Of a stretch of DNA of 64,000 bases, positions 1 to 8,952 are shown piece by piece; within the stretch, counting starts at the first letter, position 1, and each line of letters opens with the position of its first letter. The stretch lies in the NCBI GenBank assembly GCA_050031985.1, contig JBNAIG010000019.1:62001-126000 (forward strand), in the 5' to 3' direction. The notes below the pieces were generated by a model, which made no database searches, was not told the DNA's origin, and saw only the letters and a program-made list of their open reading frames with translations. Source of the stretch: SZUA-368 sp028533045. Its GTDB lineage: Bacteria; Spirochaetota; Spirochaetia; DSM-2461. A program made the position numbers and the translations under genes.

Positions 1-2
1 AG

Positions 3-1790
3 GAGATTGATTGCACTGGAACAATTGATCTTATTACAACCTTACAACCCGATGTAACGCATATTGCCGCTATTTCTGACTGGGCCGTAACCGGGGAGCT
101 TCATGAAAAGGCTTTTCTTGATGCCGGGGAGGAGTATGCCGGTGATGTGGAACTTGTTTCTTTAGCCCGCTTGAGTCGTATAGAGCTCGAAGGGGAGTTA
201 AAGAAACTTCCTCCCCGTTCTGCTTTGATTCTCCTTTCCTACTATGACGACGGCTCCGATGTTCGCCTCTCCCATGTGGAGGCGGTAGAGTTGATTAAGG
301 GGTATAGCGACTTGCCTTTATATAGTCTTTGGGACTGGAAAATAGGCTCCGGTATTGCGGGAGGCATGGTTATTTCCGGTACGAATCAGGGGAGAATCGT
401 CGCGAATATGGCCCTGCAGGTTCTATGGGGAACTCCCATAACGAGCATTCCGGTCATGACGGAGGATACGAATCTGCCCCTTTTTGATTATGAAGGTTTA
501 CGGGAGATAAATGGGGCAAAAGACCGTATCCCCAAGGAGTCTTTAGTTATTAATCAGCCCTATAGCTTTTATGAAGACCATAAAGGGCTGGTTTGGTTCT
601 ATTTGGGAATTCTGGGGATTCTGGTTTTTCTCATTGTGACACTTCTGATTGATATTCACCAAAGGCGCAAACTTAGTTCCGACCTTAGGGAGCAGAAGAA
701 TATTCTCAAATCAACTTTGGATCATATTCCGCTCTATGTTTTCTGGAAGAATGGGGACGGCCATATTCTGGGGGGGAATCACGCTTTTTACGAGCGGTTT
801 GGAACTTCGGAGGGGGAGCTTCTTTTTTCCCGGGAGGAATATGACCTGTTGACTTGTCTTGAGAAGAGGTCTTTAGATGAGCCGGTTCTTTTTTGGGAGG
901 AACAGACGGTGGATGTAAAGGGGCGGCTCCGGGATTACATTATTTCCGTTGTTCCCCTGGATAAGGAAACCCCGATGGAAAAACTTATCCTTATTCAGGA
1001 TATCAGCCATAGCCGTTCTTTGGAAAAGCAGCTGCGCCACGCCCAGAAGATGGAAGCCCTGGGGCGGATCTCCGGAGGGATTGCTCACGATGTAAATAAC
1101 ACCCTTACGGGAATTATGACTGCCGCCGAACTCATGACTCCCGATTCCGTAGAAGGTGTGGAAAAAGCCGGTTATATAGAAATGATTATCGAAAGCTGTG
1201 AGCAGGCTCATAATCTGGTTAAGAGCCTTTTAGCCTATTCCAGAAAGGCTCCGCTCAGTTTCTCTAAAATCGATCTGAGAGTTCTTTTGAATACCACAGA
1301 GACCATACTTCGCAGAACGATCAAGAAGTCTGTAAGGCTGAATATAAAGGTTTTGGCAGAAGACCTGACTATGATGGGGGACAAGTCTCTCATACAAAGC
1401 GCCCTTCTTAATATGGGGGTCAACTCTTCCGATGCCATGCCCAACGGGGGCGAGATATTCATAGGGGCAGAAAAGATTTTGGCCCCTATGATTCCGGATA
1501 AGGATATTCCCGAAGGGGAGAGGCCGGAGGAGGACAGGCCGTTCGTCCGTGTGGAATTCCGGGATAACGGGGAAGGAATCCCGCCGGAAATCCTTGATCG
1601 CCTTTATGATCCTTTCTTTACAACCAAAGAGCAGGGACGGGGTACCGGCCTGGGATTGGCCGGCGTGTACGGTACGGTAAAATCCCACAAAGGTTTTATT
1701 TCCGTAGAAAGTACCCCGGGCGCAGGAACGACTTTTATGATTTACCTTCCCCTTGTGGAAGAGTTTGTTTGCTCCGCCGCTTCGTCTTGA
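3..1790 (+). CDS. Sensor histidine kinase with periplasmic-binding-type sensor (5' partial)
   Basis: The reading frame is open from base 3, so the N-terminus lies outside the window. The visible part begins in an ABC_sub_bind-like extracytoplasmic sensor domain, followed by one membrane segment (bases about 580-660), a PAS-like domain and a kinase core. The phosphoacceptor His sits in GGIAHDVNN. The ATPase has an N box around LLNMGVNSSDA and the G boxes DNGEGIP and GTGLGL. There is no receiver domain after the kinase, so the phosphate probably goes to a separate regulator. The last 56 bases overlap the end of the convergent RND gene. It resembles the kinase at 25235-27559, which receives its sensor as a separate protein. 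The ligand cannot be told from the sequence. Confidence 0.85.
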   Translation, partial: EIDCTGTIDLITTLQPDVTHIAAISDWAVTGELHEKAFLDAGEEYAGDVELVSLARLSRIELEGELKKLPPRSALILLSYYDDGSDVRLSHVEAVELIKGYSDLPLYSLWDWKIGSGIAGGMVISGTNQGRIVANMALQVLWGTPITSIPVMTEDTNLPLFDYEGLREINGAKDRIPKESLVINQPYSFYEDHKGLVWFYLGILGILVFLIVTLLIDIHQRRKLSSDLREQKNILKSTLDHIPLYVFWKNGDGHILGGNHAFYERFGTSEGELLFSREEYDLLTCLEKRSLDEPVLFWEEQTVDVKGRLRDYIISVVPLDKETPMEKLILIQDISHSRSLEKQLRHAQKMEALGRISGGIAHDVNNTLTGIMTAAELMTPDSVEGVEKAGYIEMIIESCEQAHNLVKSLLAYSRKAPLSFSKIDLRVLLNTTETILRRTIKKSVRLNIKVLAEDLTMMGDKSLIQSALLNMGVNSSDAMPNGGEIFIGAEKILAPMIPDKDIPEGERPEEDRPFVRVEFRDNGEGIPPEILDRLYDPFFTTKEQGRGTGLGLAGVYGTVKSHKGFISVESTPGAGTTFMIYLPLVEEFVCSAASS

Positions 1791-4038
1791 AGGAAAGAAA
1801 TCCGGGTAGAAAGACAAGACAGCCGATGGTGGTGTTAAAGAGGGCTATTCCTATGAGGAGCCCAAAGTAGCCGATAGGGCGGAAGGTCGAGAAGAGCAGC
1901 AGGATGAGTCCGGCTATAATGGAGAGGCTTGTGAGGATAATCGGTCTGCCGGTCAGTTCCATGGTGTGTTTGAGGTCTTCATCCTGACGGTAATGGAGAA
2001 GGAAGTGAATGGAGTCGTCCACGCCGATTCCTATAGACACACAGGATACCATAACTGTTGTGAGGTCCAGAGGTATCTGCAGGGCTACCATAATAACAAA
2101 ATTCAGCATAACTCCGGCCAGCATGGGAACCAGTGAGAGGAATCCGTAGAGGAAGGATCGGAAGGTGTAGCTGGAGAAGAGGAAGATGAGGGCAAAGGCG
2201 GTAAGGGTGGAGAGGGCCAGGTCCTTGGTGAGCCGGTTGTAGAGATCCTGAAAGAAGAGGCGCGGCCCGGCGATTTCCCATTCCAAATTGTTCCAGTCAT
2301 AGGCGGTTATTCGGCTTTCCACATCGTTCAGGAGCCGGGGGACCCGGTTTTCTCCCATGGCCAGGCCGGTTTCGCTATTAAAGTAGCGGAAGGTGATGTT
2401 GTAGCGGCTGTAATCTTCATTAACAAACTGATTAATGAGGGCCTCCGATTTTTCATCGGTGGACCGGAAGCTGTTAAGGGCTCTTGAGAGAAAGAGTATG
2501 GGCCCCTTGGAGCCGGGGTAGTTCCGGTTGCCCTTGGTTACGTACTGGGTTTCCCGCACAAAGGTATTGAATGAACGGGTAAGACTGATGTCATCCAGTT
2601 CTAAAAGGTCCTCTTCCAGCTTGTTAAGCTGCTCCAGGAGGTCCCGGTCCAGAAATCGGCCTGACTCCTCCGACTCAAATACAATGGTGAGTTCGCTAAA
2701 ACCTTTGAATCGGTTTACCATGTGGTTCATCTCCACGATGATAGTGTCGTCCTGGGGAAAGTAGGTGGCGTAGTCCGTATTAATCTTGAGGTGGGGATAG
2801 CTGAGGAAAAAGAGAATCGGAATGAGGAGGAAAATTCCGGTGATAAGGATTCTGTGGTCTATTACCTTGTCGGTGAGAAAGTGAATAAATCGGGTGATTA
2901 TCCCTCCCTGAACTCCGGCGGTTTGATGCTCTTTGGGGTTTCTCATGAGAGAAAGGGCGCAGGGAAGAACAATCAGGGTCAGGAGACTGCAGGATATTAT
3001 TCCAAAGCTGGAGGCCAGGGCGAATTCCCTGAGCTGGGAAAGGGAGGTTACGAGAAGGCTTAAAAAACCGACTACCGTGGTGAGTGAGGCCATAATGATG
3101 GTGGAACTGACCGAAGAAACGGCCCCGGATATCCATAACTTGTCCCCGCTTCCTTCCGGAGCATAGCGGAAATAGGTATTGAGGATGTGAATGCTGTAGG
3201 AACTTCCTAGGGTCAGGACGAGGGGAGGAACGACAATGCTGACGATGGAGATGGCAAATCCCAGGAGGGACATGAATCCCACGGTCCAGACCGTTCCGGT
3301 TATGATGATAAGTATGGGCAGGAAAATGGATCTTTTTGATTTAAACCCAAAGAAGTAGACCGTTAGAATGAGGATGATACCCAGGGAGAGGAGTATGGTT
3401 ATATCCCGTCCCAGGTAGGCGTTGGCGGCAATTTCAAAGGGAGGATTACCGGAAAGGGAGATTCGGCTTTGTTCCCGAAGAGGTTTTAAGCTGACTTCCA
3501 CCCGGGCCATGAAGTCTATGTAGTCCTTCACATCGCCATATTCCAGAAGAATGAGAAAGAGGTCCTCCTCTTCGGTAAGAAAAAGACCCTTTGTGAGGGA
3601 ACCCTGGGTGAGGCGTTGGTGGAAAAGGGTAAGTTCCTCCTCTGTTTGGGGAGCTTTTCCTGTTTCCGAACTGTTCTGAAGGGTAAAGAAGGCCCCTTTT
3701 TTTTCCAGGGCCGTTTGATTGAACGGGGTTATGAGGGAGAGGGTTTCCTCTTCCTTTTCCAGATTTTCCAGGGCCGTTTCAAGGAGCTGAAGAAATTCCA
3801 GGTTAAAAAGATCTTCCCTTTCTACTCCGATTACAAGGTATTCATTCTGGGGAATACCCCACTCCCTAAATTGTTCGGCCAACTCTTCCCTGTCCGGCAG
3901 GAGACTCGTGGCATCGGCACGAATTTCTACCTGTGATGCCTGCCACCCCATAAAAAGGGTGAACATGAAGGTGAGCAAAAGTACCGGTGTGCGGTGTTTT
4001 ATTAAATATTTGAGAACCTTTTCTATACTATTTACCAT
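1735..4038 (-). CDS. RND/MMPL-family exporter, 767 aa
   Basis: This is a predicted inner-membrane transporter of the RND superfamily (MMPL/SSD type). It has an N-terminal membrane segment (residues about 16-32), a large extracytoplasmic loop, a block of membrane segments (about 210-360), and a second loop-plus-membrane block near the C-terminus. This is the two-fold repeat expected of the family, at the usual length of single-subunit members. Such proteins export lipids or hopanoids or work with outer-membrane assembly, but the substrate here is unknown. The start is the ATG at 4038, which has no Shine-Dalgarno. A good promoter lies directly in front of it, so the mRNA is probably leaderless. 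The basic C-terminal tail is encoded across the end of the convergent kinase gene. Confidence 0.85.
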   Translation of the reverse strand: MVNSIEKVLKYLIKHRTPVLLLTFMFTLFMGWQASQVEIRADATSLLPDREELAEQFREWGIPQNEYLVIGVEREDLFNLEFLQLLETALENLEKEEETLSLITPFNQTALEKKGAFFTLQNSSETGKAPQTEEELTLFHQRLTQGSLTKGLFLTEEEDLFLILLEYGDVKDYIDFMARVEVSLKPLREQSRISLSGNPPFEIAANAYLGRDITILLSLGIILILTVYFFGFKSKRSIFLPILIIITGTVWTVGFMSLLGFAISIVSIVVPPLVLTLGSSYSIHILNTYFRYAPEGSGDKLWISGAVSSVSSTIIMASLTTVVGFLSLLVTSLSQLREFALASSFGIISCSLLTLIVLPCALSLMRNPKEHQTAGVQGGIITRFIHFLTDKVIDHRILITGIFLLIPILFFLSYPHLKINTDYATYFPQDDTIIVEMNHMVNRFKGFSELTIVFESEESGRFLDRDLLEQLNKLEEDLLELDDISLTRSFNTFVRETQYVTKGNRNYPGSKGPILFLSRALNSFRSTDEKSEALINQFVNEDYSRYNITFRYFNSETGLAMGENRVPRLLNDVESRITAYDWNNLEWEIAGPRLFFQDLYNRLTKDLALSTLTAFALIFLFSSYTFRSFLYGFLSLVPMLAGVMLNFVIMVALQIPLDLTTVMVSCVSIGIGVDDSIHFLLHYRQDEDLKHTMELTGRPIILTSLSIIAGLILLLFSTFRPIGYFGLLIGIALFNTTIGCLVFLPGFLSFKTKRRSKQTLPQGEGKS

Positions 4039-4046
4039 TGGGCCAA

Positions 4047-4075
4047 AGGATAGTACATAGAGACGGCAAGGTCAA
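4047..4075 (-). promoter_or_regulatory. Sigma-70-type promoter of the RND exporter
   Basis: On the minus strand there is a -35 TTGACC (4070-4075), a 17-bp spacer and a -10 TATCCT (4047-4052). Transcription should start near 4040, about two bases before the ATG at 4038. Confidence 0.6.
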
Positions 4076-4190
4076 AGGGAGGTCTTTGGTTTTTCCCGTA
4101 AAAAAAGAATTTGCAAGGGCTCTTTTTTTTATCTACTATTAAATTAGGGGATAATCGTGACTTTTTTATATATGATTAACAGTAAAGATA

Positions 4191-4793
4191 ATGGCTAGCG
4201 AATTGGCAACCCTTTCGGAAGATTTTTATAGAGTGGATGCGGACTTGCTGGCCCGGGCTTTGTTAGGCAAAGTGCTTGTGAGAACCTTTCCCGACGGAAT
4301 GTCCGTTTCCGGGCGGATTTACGAGACAGAAGCGTATAGTCAAGATGATCCGGCGTCCCATACTTTTAACGGACCGACCGAGAGAAATATGGCTATGTTC
4401 GGTCCCGGCGGGAGGGCTTACCTGTATATTAGTTACGGGGTTCATTGCTGCCTGAACTGTGTGGCCGGTGACGAAGGGGTAGGAAGCGGAGTGCTGATTC
4501 GCGGGCTTTTTCCCCTTACCGGGCGGGAGTTGATGATTATGAATCGCGGCTGCGAGTCCTGGTCGGCGGAGAGGCTCAAGAGGAGCCTTTTGAATGGGCC
4601 GAGCAAAATAGGTCAGGCCATGGCTCTGGATCTTTCCATGAACGGCCAACCCTTTTCCGAGCCGCCCTTGCAAATTTTTGATGACGGGACGGTGGTCGCC
4701 GAAGAAGAGATGGCCCGAACTCCCCGGATAGGCATAACAGAAGGGGCCGATTTGCTGCGCCGTTATGTCTGGGAACCCTACGGGCGGGATTGA
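4191..4793 (+). CDS. DNA-3-methyladenine glycosylase (AAG/MPG family)
   Basis: The protein is a base-excision repair glycosylase that removes alkylated purines such as 3-methyladenine from DNA. At 200 aa it matches the usual bacterial AAG length. The family signature is clear: RIYETEAYSQDDPASH around residues 42-57 contains the catalytic Glu (about Glu45), followed by NMAMFGPGGRAYLYISYG, which corresponds to the wall of the base-flipping pocket. The ATG at 4191 has only a weak ribosome-binding site. The gene stands alone in front of proS, whose -35 box overlaps its stop codon. Confidence 0.93.
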   Translation: MASELATLSEDFYRVDADLLARALLGKVLVRTFPDGMSVSGRIYETEAYSQDDPASHTFNGPTERNMAMFGPGGRAYLYISYGVHCCLNCVAGDEGVGSGVLIRGLFPLTGRELMIMNRGCESWSAERLKRSLLNGPSKIGQAMALDLSMNGQPFSEPPLQIFDDGTVVAEEEMARTPRIGITEGADLLRRYVWEPYGRD

Positions 4794-4819
4794 AGTTAAT
4801 CGGGAACATCGGCTATACT
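4790..4819 (+). promoter_or_regulatory. proS promoter
   Basis: A -35 TTGAAG (4790-4795) is followed after 18 bp by a -10 TATACT (4814-4819). The -35 overlaps the stop codon of the glycosylase gene. The predicted leader is about 30 nt and contains an AAGAGG ribosome-binding site before the ATG at 4857. Confidence 0.6.
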
Positions 4820-4856
4820 TCAACCCCAATATTTATAGTAAAACAAGAGGTTATTC

Positions 4857-6350
4857 ATGGCTAAGAAACAGAAAACAGCAATCAGTCCCACCAGGGCTGA
4901 AGATTATCCCGAATGGTATCAGCAGGTCGTACGGGCTGCGGATATGGCGGAGACCTCCGCCGTCCGGGGCTGTATGGTTATCAAGCCATGGGGTTATGCC
5001 CTCTGGGAAAATATACAGAAGAATCTGGACCGGATGTTTAAGGACACGGGCCACGTAAACGCCTACTTTCCCCTTTTTATCCCCAAGAGCTTCCTGGAAA
5101 AAGAAGCGGAGCATGTGGAAGGTTTTGCCAAGGAGTGTGCTGTCGTTACCCATCACCGTCTGGAAGAAGGTCCCGACGGCGGTTTGATTCCCGCCGGTGA
5201 GCTCGATGAGCCCCTTATTGTCCGTCCTACTTCGGAGACGATTATCGGAGCGACCTTTGCCAAGTGGGTTCAGTCCTACCGTGACCTCCCCCTTCTTATT
5301 AATCAGTGGGCCAATGTTGTCCGTTGGGAAATGAGAACCCGTCTTTTTCTCAGAACCGCCGAATTCCTCTGGCAGGAAGGCCATACGGTTCACGCTACCG
5401 AAGAAGAAGCGGTGGAAGAAACGGAAAAGATGCTTAATGTTTATGCCGAATTTGCCCGCGACTATATGGCTATGCCCGTTTTAACCGGTGTAAAGACGGA
5501 AAGCGAAAAGTTCCCCGGAGCGGAGAAGACCTACTGTATCGAAGCGATGATGCAGGATATGAAAGCCCTTCAGGCCGGTACGAGCCACTTCCTGGGGCAG
5601 AATTTCTCCAAAGCGTCGGATATTAAATTCCTTGATGACAAGGGTGAGCTCCAGTACGGCTGGACTACCAGCTGGGGTGTTTCCACCCGTTTGATCGGAG
5701 GGCTTATTATGACCCACTCCGATGATAACGGTCTGGTCCTTCCACCCCGTTTGGCCCCGACCCATATCGTGATTCTCCCCGTTCTCCACAAGGACGGTGA
5801 CCACGAAGCGGTTCTGGAATACTGTGAAAAACTGGCTTCCGAGCTTAAACACAGCTTCTATGGGGACGAACCGATTCGCGTGGAAATCGACAAGCGCGAT
5901 ATCCGGGGCGGTGAGAAGAACTGGGGCTGGGTGAAAAAAGGTGTACCCCTTCGTATTGAAGTGGGCCCCCGTGATATGGCGGAAAACAAGGTCTTTGGTG
6001 CCCGTCGGGACGAGGACGGCAAGTTCTCCATGGATAGGGATGAGTTTGTGTCAAAAGCGGCTTCTATTCTCGAAGAGATTCAGAATGGCCTGCTTGCCAA
6101 AGCTACGGCCCTTAGGGACGACAACACCGTAGAGATTGATTCGGAAGAAGCCTTTTATGACTTCTTTAATAATAAGGCGGGCTTTGTTAAGGCCCACTGG
6201 AATGGGGATGCCGCGATTGAGGAGAAGATAAAGAACGATCTTAACGTAACGATCCGCTGTATTCCTTTGGATGACGAAGAGGGAGAAGGTACCTGTATCT
6301 TCTCCGGCGAAAAGAGTCCTCAAAAGGTGATTTTCGGCAGATCCTACTAA
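4857..6350 (+). CDS. proS: Prolyl-tRNA synthetase, archaeal/eukaryotic type
   Basis: This class II aminoacyl-tRNA synthetase charges tRNA-Pro. The 497-aa length, the absence of the large editing insertion of the bacterial type, and the motif series RPTSETI, then NVVRWEMRTRLFLRTAEFLW, identify the archaeal-type (ProS type 3) enzyme, which also occurs in spirochaetes and some other bacteria. The protein ends in the conserved C-terminal Tyr (GRSY). The family's C-terminal zinc site is only partly visible, with Cys residues in RCIPLDDE and TCIFSGE. It has its own promoter and an AAGAGG ribosome-binding site. A structured region rather than a U-tract terminator follows it. Confidence 0.97.
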   Translation: MAKKQKTAISPTRAEDYPEWYQQVVRAADMAETSAVRGCMVIKPWGYALWENIQKNLDRMFKDTGHVNAYFPLFIPKSFLEKEAEHVEGFAKECAVVTHHRLEEGPDGGLIPAGELDEPLIVRPTSETIIGATFAKWVQSYRDLPLLINQWANVVRWEMRTRLFLRTAEFLWQEGHTVHATEEEAVEETEKMLNVYAEFARDYMAMPVLTGVKTESEKFPGAEKTYCIEAMMQDMKALQAGTSHFLGQNFSKASDIKFLDDKGELQYGWTTSWGVSTRLIGGLIMTHSDDNGLVLPPRLAPTHIVILPVLHKDGDHEAVLEYCEKLASELKHSFYGDEPIRVEIDKRDIRGGEKNWGWVKKGVPLRIEVGPRDMAENKVFGARRDEDGKFSMDRDEFVSKAASILEEIQNGLLAKATALRDDNTVEIDSEEAFYDFFNNKAGFVKAHWNGDAAIEEKIKNDLNVTIRCIPLDDEEGEGTCIFSGEKSPQKVIFGRSY

Positions 6351-6356
6351 TATAAA

Positions 6357-6423
6357 TACGGTGTAGCCAGGGCAGTTTCTTCCTGTGGAACGTTTGAATG
6401 TTCCGGTCCTTGTCTACACCGTA
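6357..6423 (+). other. Predicted three-way-junction RNA structure
   Basis: A perfect 10-bp outer stem (6357-6366 with 6414-6423) encloses two small hairpins: CAGG/CCTG (6368-6371 with 6382-6385) and GGAAC/GTTCC (6387-6391 with 6400-6404, 8-nt loop). No U-run follows, so it is not a classical terminator. It lies between the proS stop and the dpaL promoter. I could not match it to a riboswitch or ribozyme consensus. It may be a 3' processing or stability element of proS mRNA. Confidence 0.45.
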
Positions 6424-6448
6424 ATGTTTACTTCCCCGGAATTCTATA

Positions 6449-6496
6449 TTGACTTAATGAATCATTCTAAGATACTTTTGGTTTAGTCAGGCTAAA
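6449..6496 (+). promoter_or_regulatory. dpaL operon promoter with downstream dyad
   Basis: A -35 TTGACT (6449-6454), a 16-bp spacer and a -10-like GATACT (6471-6476) precede the dpaL operon. Just downstream, TTTAG-N5-CTAAA (6482-6496) forms an inverted repeat overlapping the likely start of transcription. This could be the operator of the XRE-cupin regulator encoded at the end of the operon. That link is inference only. Confidence 0.4.
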
Positions 6497-6566
6497 ATAA
6501 TTTAATCTAGCTGTATGGTGCTGTCTGGTTTTTTTGTGATGTACCTGCCAAGGAGTAGTTTTTAAA

Positions 6567-7763
6567 ATGGTAATTAAGGGTTTAATAAATAGTATAAAGG
6601 ATATGAATTCCCACACTTCCGAGTTGATTGATGATGAAGTCTTTGCCGAGGTGAATGCCTTCCATGAGTCCTTTATTGAGTACAATAAGAGTACGTTGAG
6701 TTCTTTGGATGGGCTGGCCGCTCATGTGGGGATAGATAAGTTTTACATTAAAGACGAGTCCAGTCGGTTTAACCTGAATTCCTTCAAGGTATTGGGAGCC
6801 TCTTTTGCCGTGGGAAAAGCTCTTGCCCATGAGTTGGGAGAGCCGATTGGAAATCTTCCCTTTTCCGTTCTTAAGGAGCGGGTGAAGAAAGAGCTGCCCC
6901 ACATTAAGCTGGCCGCCACAACTGATGGAAATCATGGACGGGGTGTGGCCTGGATGGGGCGTCAGCTGGGACTACCCGTTGTTATCTATATGCCTAAGGG
7001 GACAACCGAAGCCCGTTTGAATCATATTAAGAGGGAAGGGGCGCAGGCTACCATTACGGAAATGAACTATGACGATACGGTAAGATGGGTTGCGAAAAAA
7101 GCCAAAGGGGAAAACTGGCTCGTCATTCAGGATACGGCCTGGGAAGGTTACGAGGATGTTCCCCGCTGGATCATGCAGGGCTATTCCACAATTGCCCGGG
7201 AATTCGCTTCCGATTTGGGAGATGTGATTCCCACCCATGTCTTTTTGCAAGCGGGAGTGGGAGCTTTTGCCGGTGTTATTGCCGAGGCTCTCCGCGTTCT
7301 CTATAAAGAGAAATGTCCCAAGATTGTTATTGTAGAAGCTGATGTGGCGGATTGTTATTATGAAAGCGCCAAACAGGGGAAGGATATCGTTAAGACCGGT
7401 GATCTTTATACGATTATGGCCGGTCTTGCCTGCGGAGAGCAGAATCCTTTGGGAAATATTATCCTAAAACAGTTGTCTCACGCTTTTATTAGTGCTCCCG
7501 ACTGGGCTGCGGGAAACGGAATGCGCATTCTTGCCAATCCCTTGCCCGGGGACAATAGGATCATCAGCGGTGAATCGGGAGCCGTTAGCGTTGGTGTTAT
7601 TGAACGGATTATGAGAAGTCCCGACTATTCCGAACTTAAGTCATTGCTTGAATTGGATGAGAGCTCCCGGGTTCTAACTTTTAGTACCGAAGGGGATACG
7701 GATCCTCAGGTGTATCGGGATGTTGTCTGGTTTGGTCGGCATGGGGAGCCGGAAGGAGAGTAA
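6567..7763 (+). CDS. dpaL: Diaminopropionate ammonia-lyase
   Basis: This PLP enzyme (fold type II, YgeX family) converts 2,3-diaminopropionate to pyruvate and two ammonia. Lys74 in NLNSFKVLGASF is the expected Schiff-base lysine. TTDGNHGRGVAW and the C-terminal SGESGAVS motif complete the cofactor pocket. The 398-aa length matches the E. coli enzyme. The ATG at 6567 follows AGGAG with an 11-base gap; a later ATG at 6603 is less likely because it would remove conserved N-terminal sequence. The gene opens a four-gene operon with ygeY (3-bp gap), a D-aminoacylase and an XRE-cupin regulator, which suggests use of diaminopropionate-containing or acylated amino acids as a nitrogen and carbon source. 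Confidence 0.93.
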   Translation: MVIKGLINSIKDMNSHTSELIDDEVFAEVNAFHESFIEYNKSTLSSLDGLAAHVGIDKFYIKDESSRFNLNSFKVLGASFAVGKALAHELGEPIGNLPFSVLKERVKKELPHIKLAATTDGNHGRGVAWMGRQLGLPVVIYMPKGTTEARLNHIKREGAQATITEMNYDDTVRWVAKKAKGENWLVIQDTAWEGYEDVPRWIMQGYSTIAREFASDLGDVIPTHVFLQAGVGAFAGVIAEALRVLYKEKCPKIVIVEADVADCYYESAKQGKDIVKTGDLYTIMAGLACGEQNPLGNIILKQLSHAFISAPDWAAGNGMRILANPLPGDNRIISGESGAVSVGVIERIMRSPDYSELKSLLELDESSRVLTFSTEGDTDPQVYRDVVWFGRHGEPEGE

Positions 7764-7766
7764 ATC

Positions 7767-8942
7767 GTGTCTAATGAAGTAGTAGAAGTATGTCAGAAAC
7801 TGGTTCGCGCTAAAAGCTATTCCGGCGAAGAGGGCCAGGTCGCCGGGGTTCTGGCCGATCTTATGAATCAGTTTGGTTTTGATAGTGTGGATGTGGATAA
7901 ATACGGAAATGTCGTAGGAACTATCGAAGGAAGGGAAGAGGGCCCGACCCTGCTTTTTGACGGCCATATTGATACGGTTCCCGTTCCGGATGAGTCAAAA
8001 TGGAGCCATTCTCCCTTTGGCGGCGAAATAGAGGACGGTAAGATTTATGGCAGGGGTACTTCCGACATGAAGGGGGCCCTTGCTTCTATGCTGGTTAGTG
8101 CCAAAAACTTTGCCGCGAAGAATAAGCGGAACTTCAAAGGGAAAATATGTGTTGCCGGCGTGTGTCACGAAGAGTGTTTTGAAGGGGTGGCTGCCCGGGA
8201 GATTAGCAAAAATCATAAGCCCGATTATGTCATCATTGGGGAGGCTTCCCGTTTAAATCTAAAGCACGGCCAGCGAGGGCGAGCCGAAGTGGTGGTAGAA
8301 ACCTTTGGTAAACCGGCCCATAGCGCTAATCCGGAGCACGGGATTAATGCGGTATATCAGATGGCGGAAGTCATTAATGCGATTAAGGTTATTCCCCCTG
8401 CGATTGATGAAAATCTTGGGAAGGGAATCCTTGTGTTGGTAGATATTATCTCTTCTCCTTACCCGGGGGCTTCTGTTGTTCCCGATTACTGTAGATCGAC
8501 CTGGGATAGGCGTCTTTTGGTGGGGGAAACAAAGGAAAGCGTTCTTGGGCCGGTAATGGAAGCTGTGGAAAAACTCAAAGAATCCCATCCCGACTTGAAT
8601 GTAAAGGTTTCTCTGGCCAAGGAAGAGCAGACCTGTTACACCGGAGAAATGATAGGTGACGAACGGTTTTTTCCCGGTTGGTATTACGATAGTAAGGAAC
8701 TGTTTGTCTCTTCCCTGTTCGATGCCGTAAAAAAAGCGGGCATAGAGAGTGTCCTGACTCATTACGATTTTTGTACCAACGGGAGCCATTATGCGGGAGA
8801 GGCGGGTATAAAAACCATTGGTTTTGGTCCTTCCGATGAATTTCTTGCCCACACCATAGATGAATATATTGAGATTGATCAGCTGGAAAAGGCCGTTAAG
8901 GGCTATGAAGTGATCATGGAAACCTTAAGCGAATTAGAATAA
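7767..8942 (+). CDS. ygeY: YgeY-family M20 metallohydrolase
   Basis: This is a zinc-dependent amidohydrolase/peptidase of the M20 (ArgE/DapE) family, best matching the YgeY group often found beside ygeX/dpaL. Metal-binding motifs are visible: DGHIDTVPVPD, GRGTSDMKGALASM, the catalytic Glu pair in CHEECFEG, and a C-terminal NGSHYAGEAG histidine. Length is 391 aa. The start is an ATG four bases after the dpaL stop, probably translated by coupling. The natural substrate of YgeY is not firmly established; cleavage of an acyl or peptide bond to feed dpaL is the natural inference from context. Confidence 0.88.
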   Translation: MSNEVVEVCQKLVRAKSYSGEEGQVAGVLADLMNQFGFDSVDVDKYGNVVGTIEGREEGPTLLFDGHIDTVPVPDESKWSHSPFGGEIEDGKIYGRGTSDMKGALASMLVSAKNFAAKNKRNFKGKICVAGVCHEECFEGVAAREISKNHKPDYVIIGEASRLNLKHGQRGRAEVVVETFGKPAHSANPEHGINAVYQMAEVINAIKVIPPAIDENLGKGILVLVDIISSPYPGASVVPDYCRSTWDRRLLVGETKESVLGPVMEAVEKLKESHPDLNVKVSLAKEEQTCYTGEMIGDERFFPGWYYDSKELFVSSLFDAVKKAGIESVLTHYDFCTNGSHYAGEAGIKTIGFGPSDEFLAHTIDEYIEIDQLEKAVKGYEVIMETLSELE

Positions 8943-8952
8943 AGATAAAACA

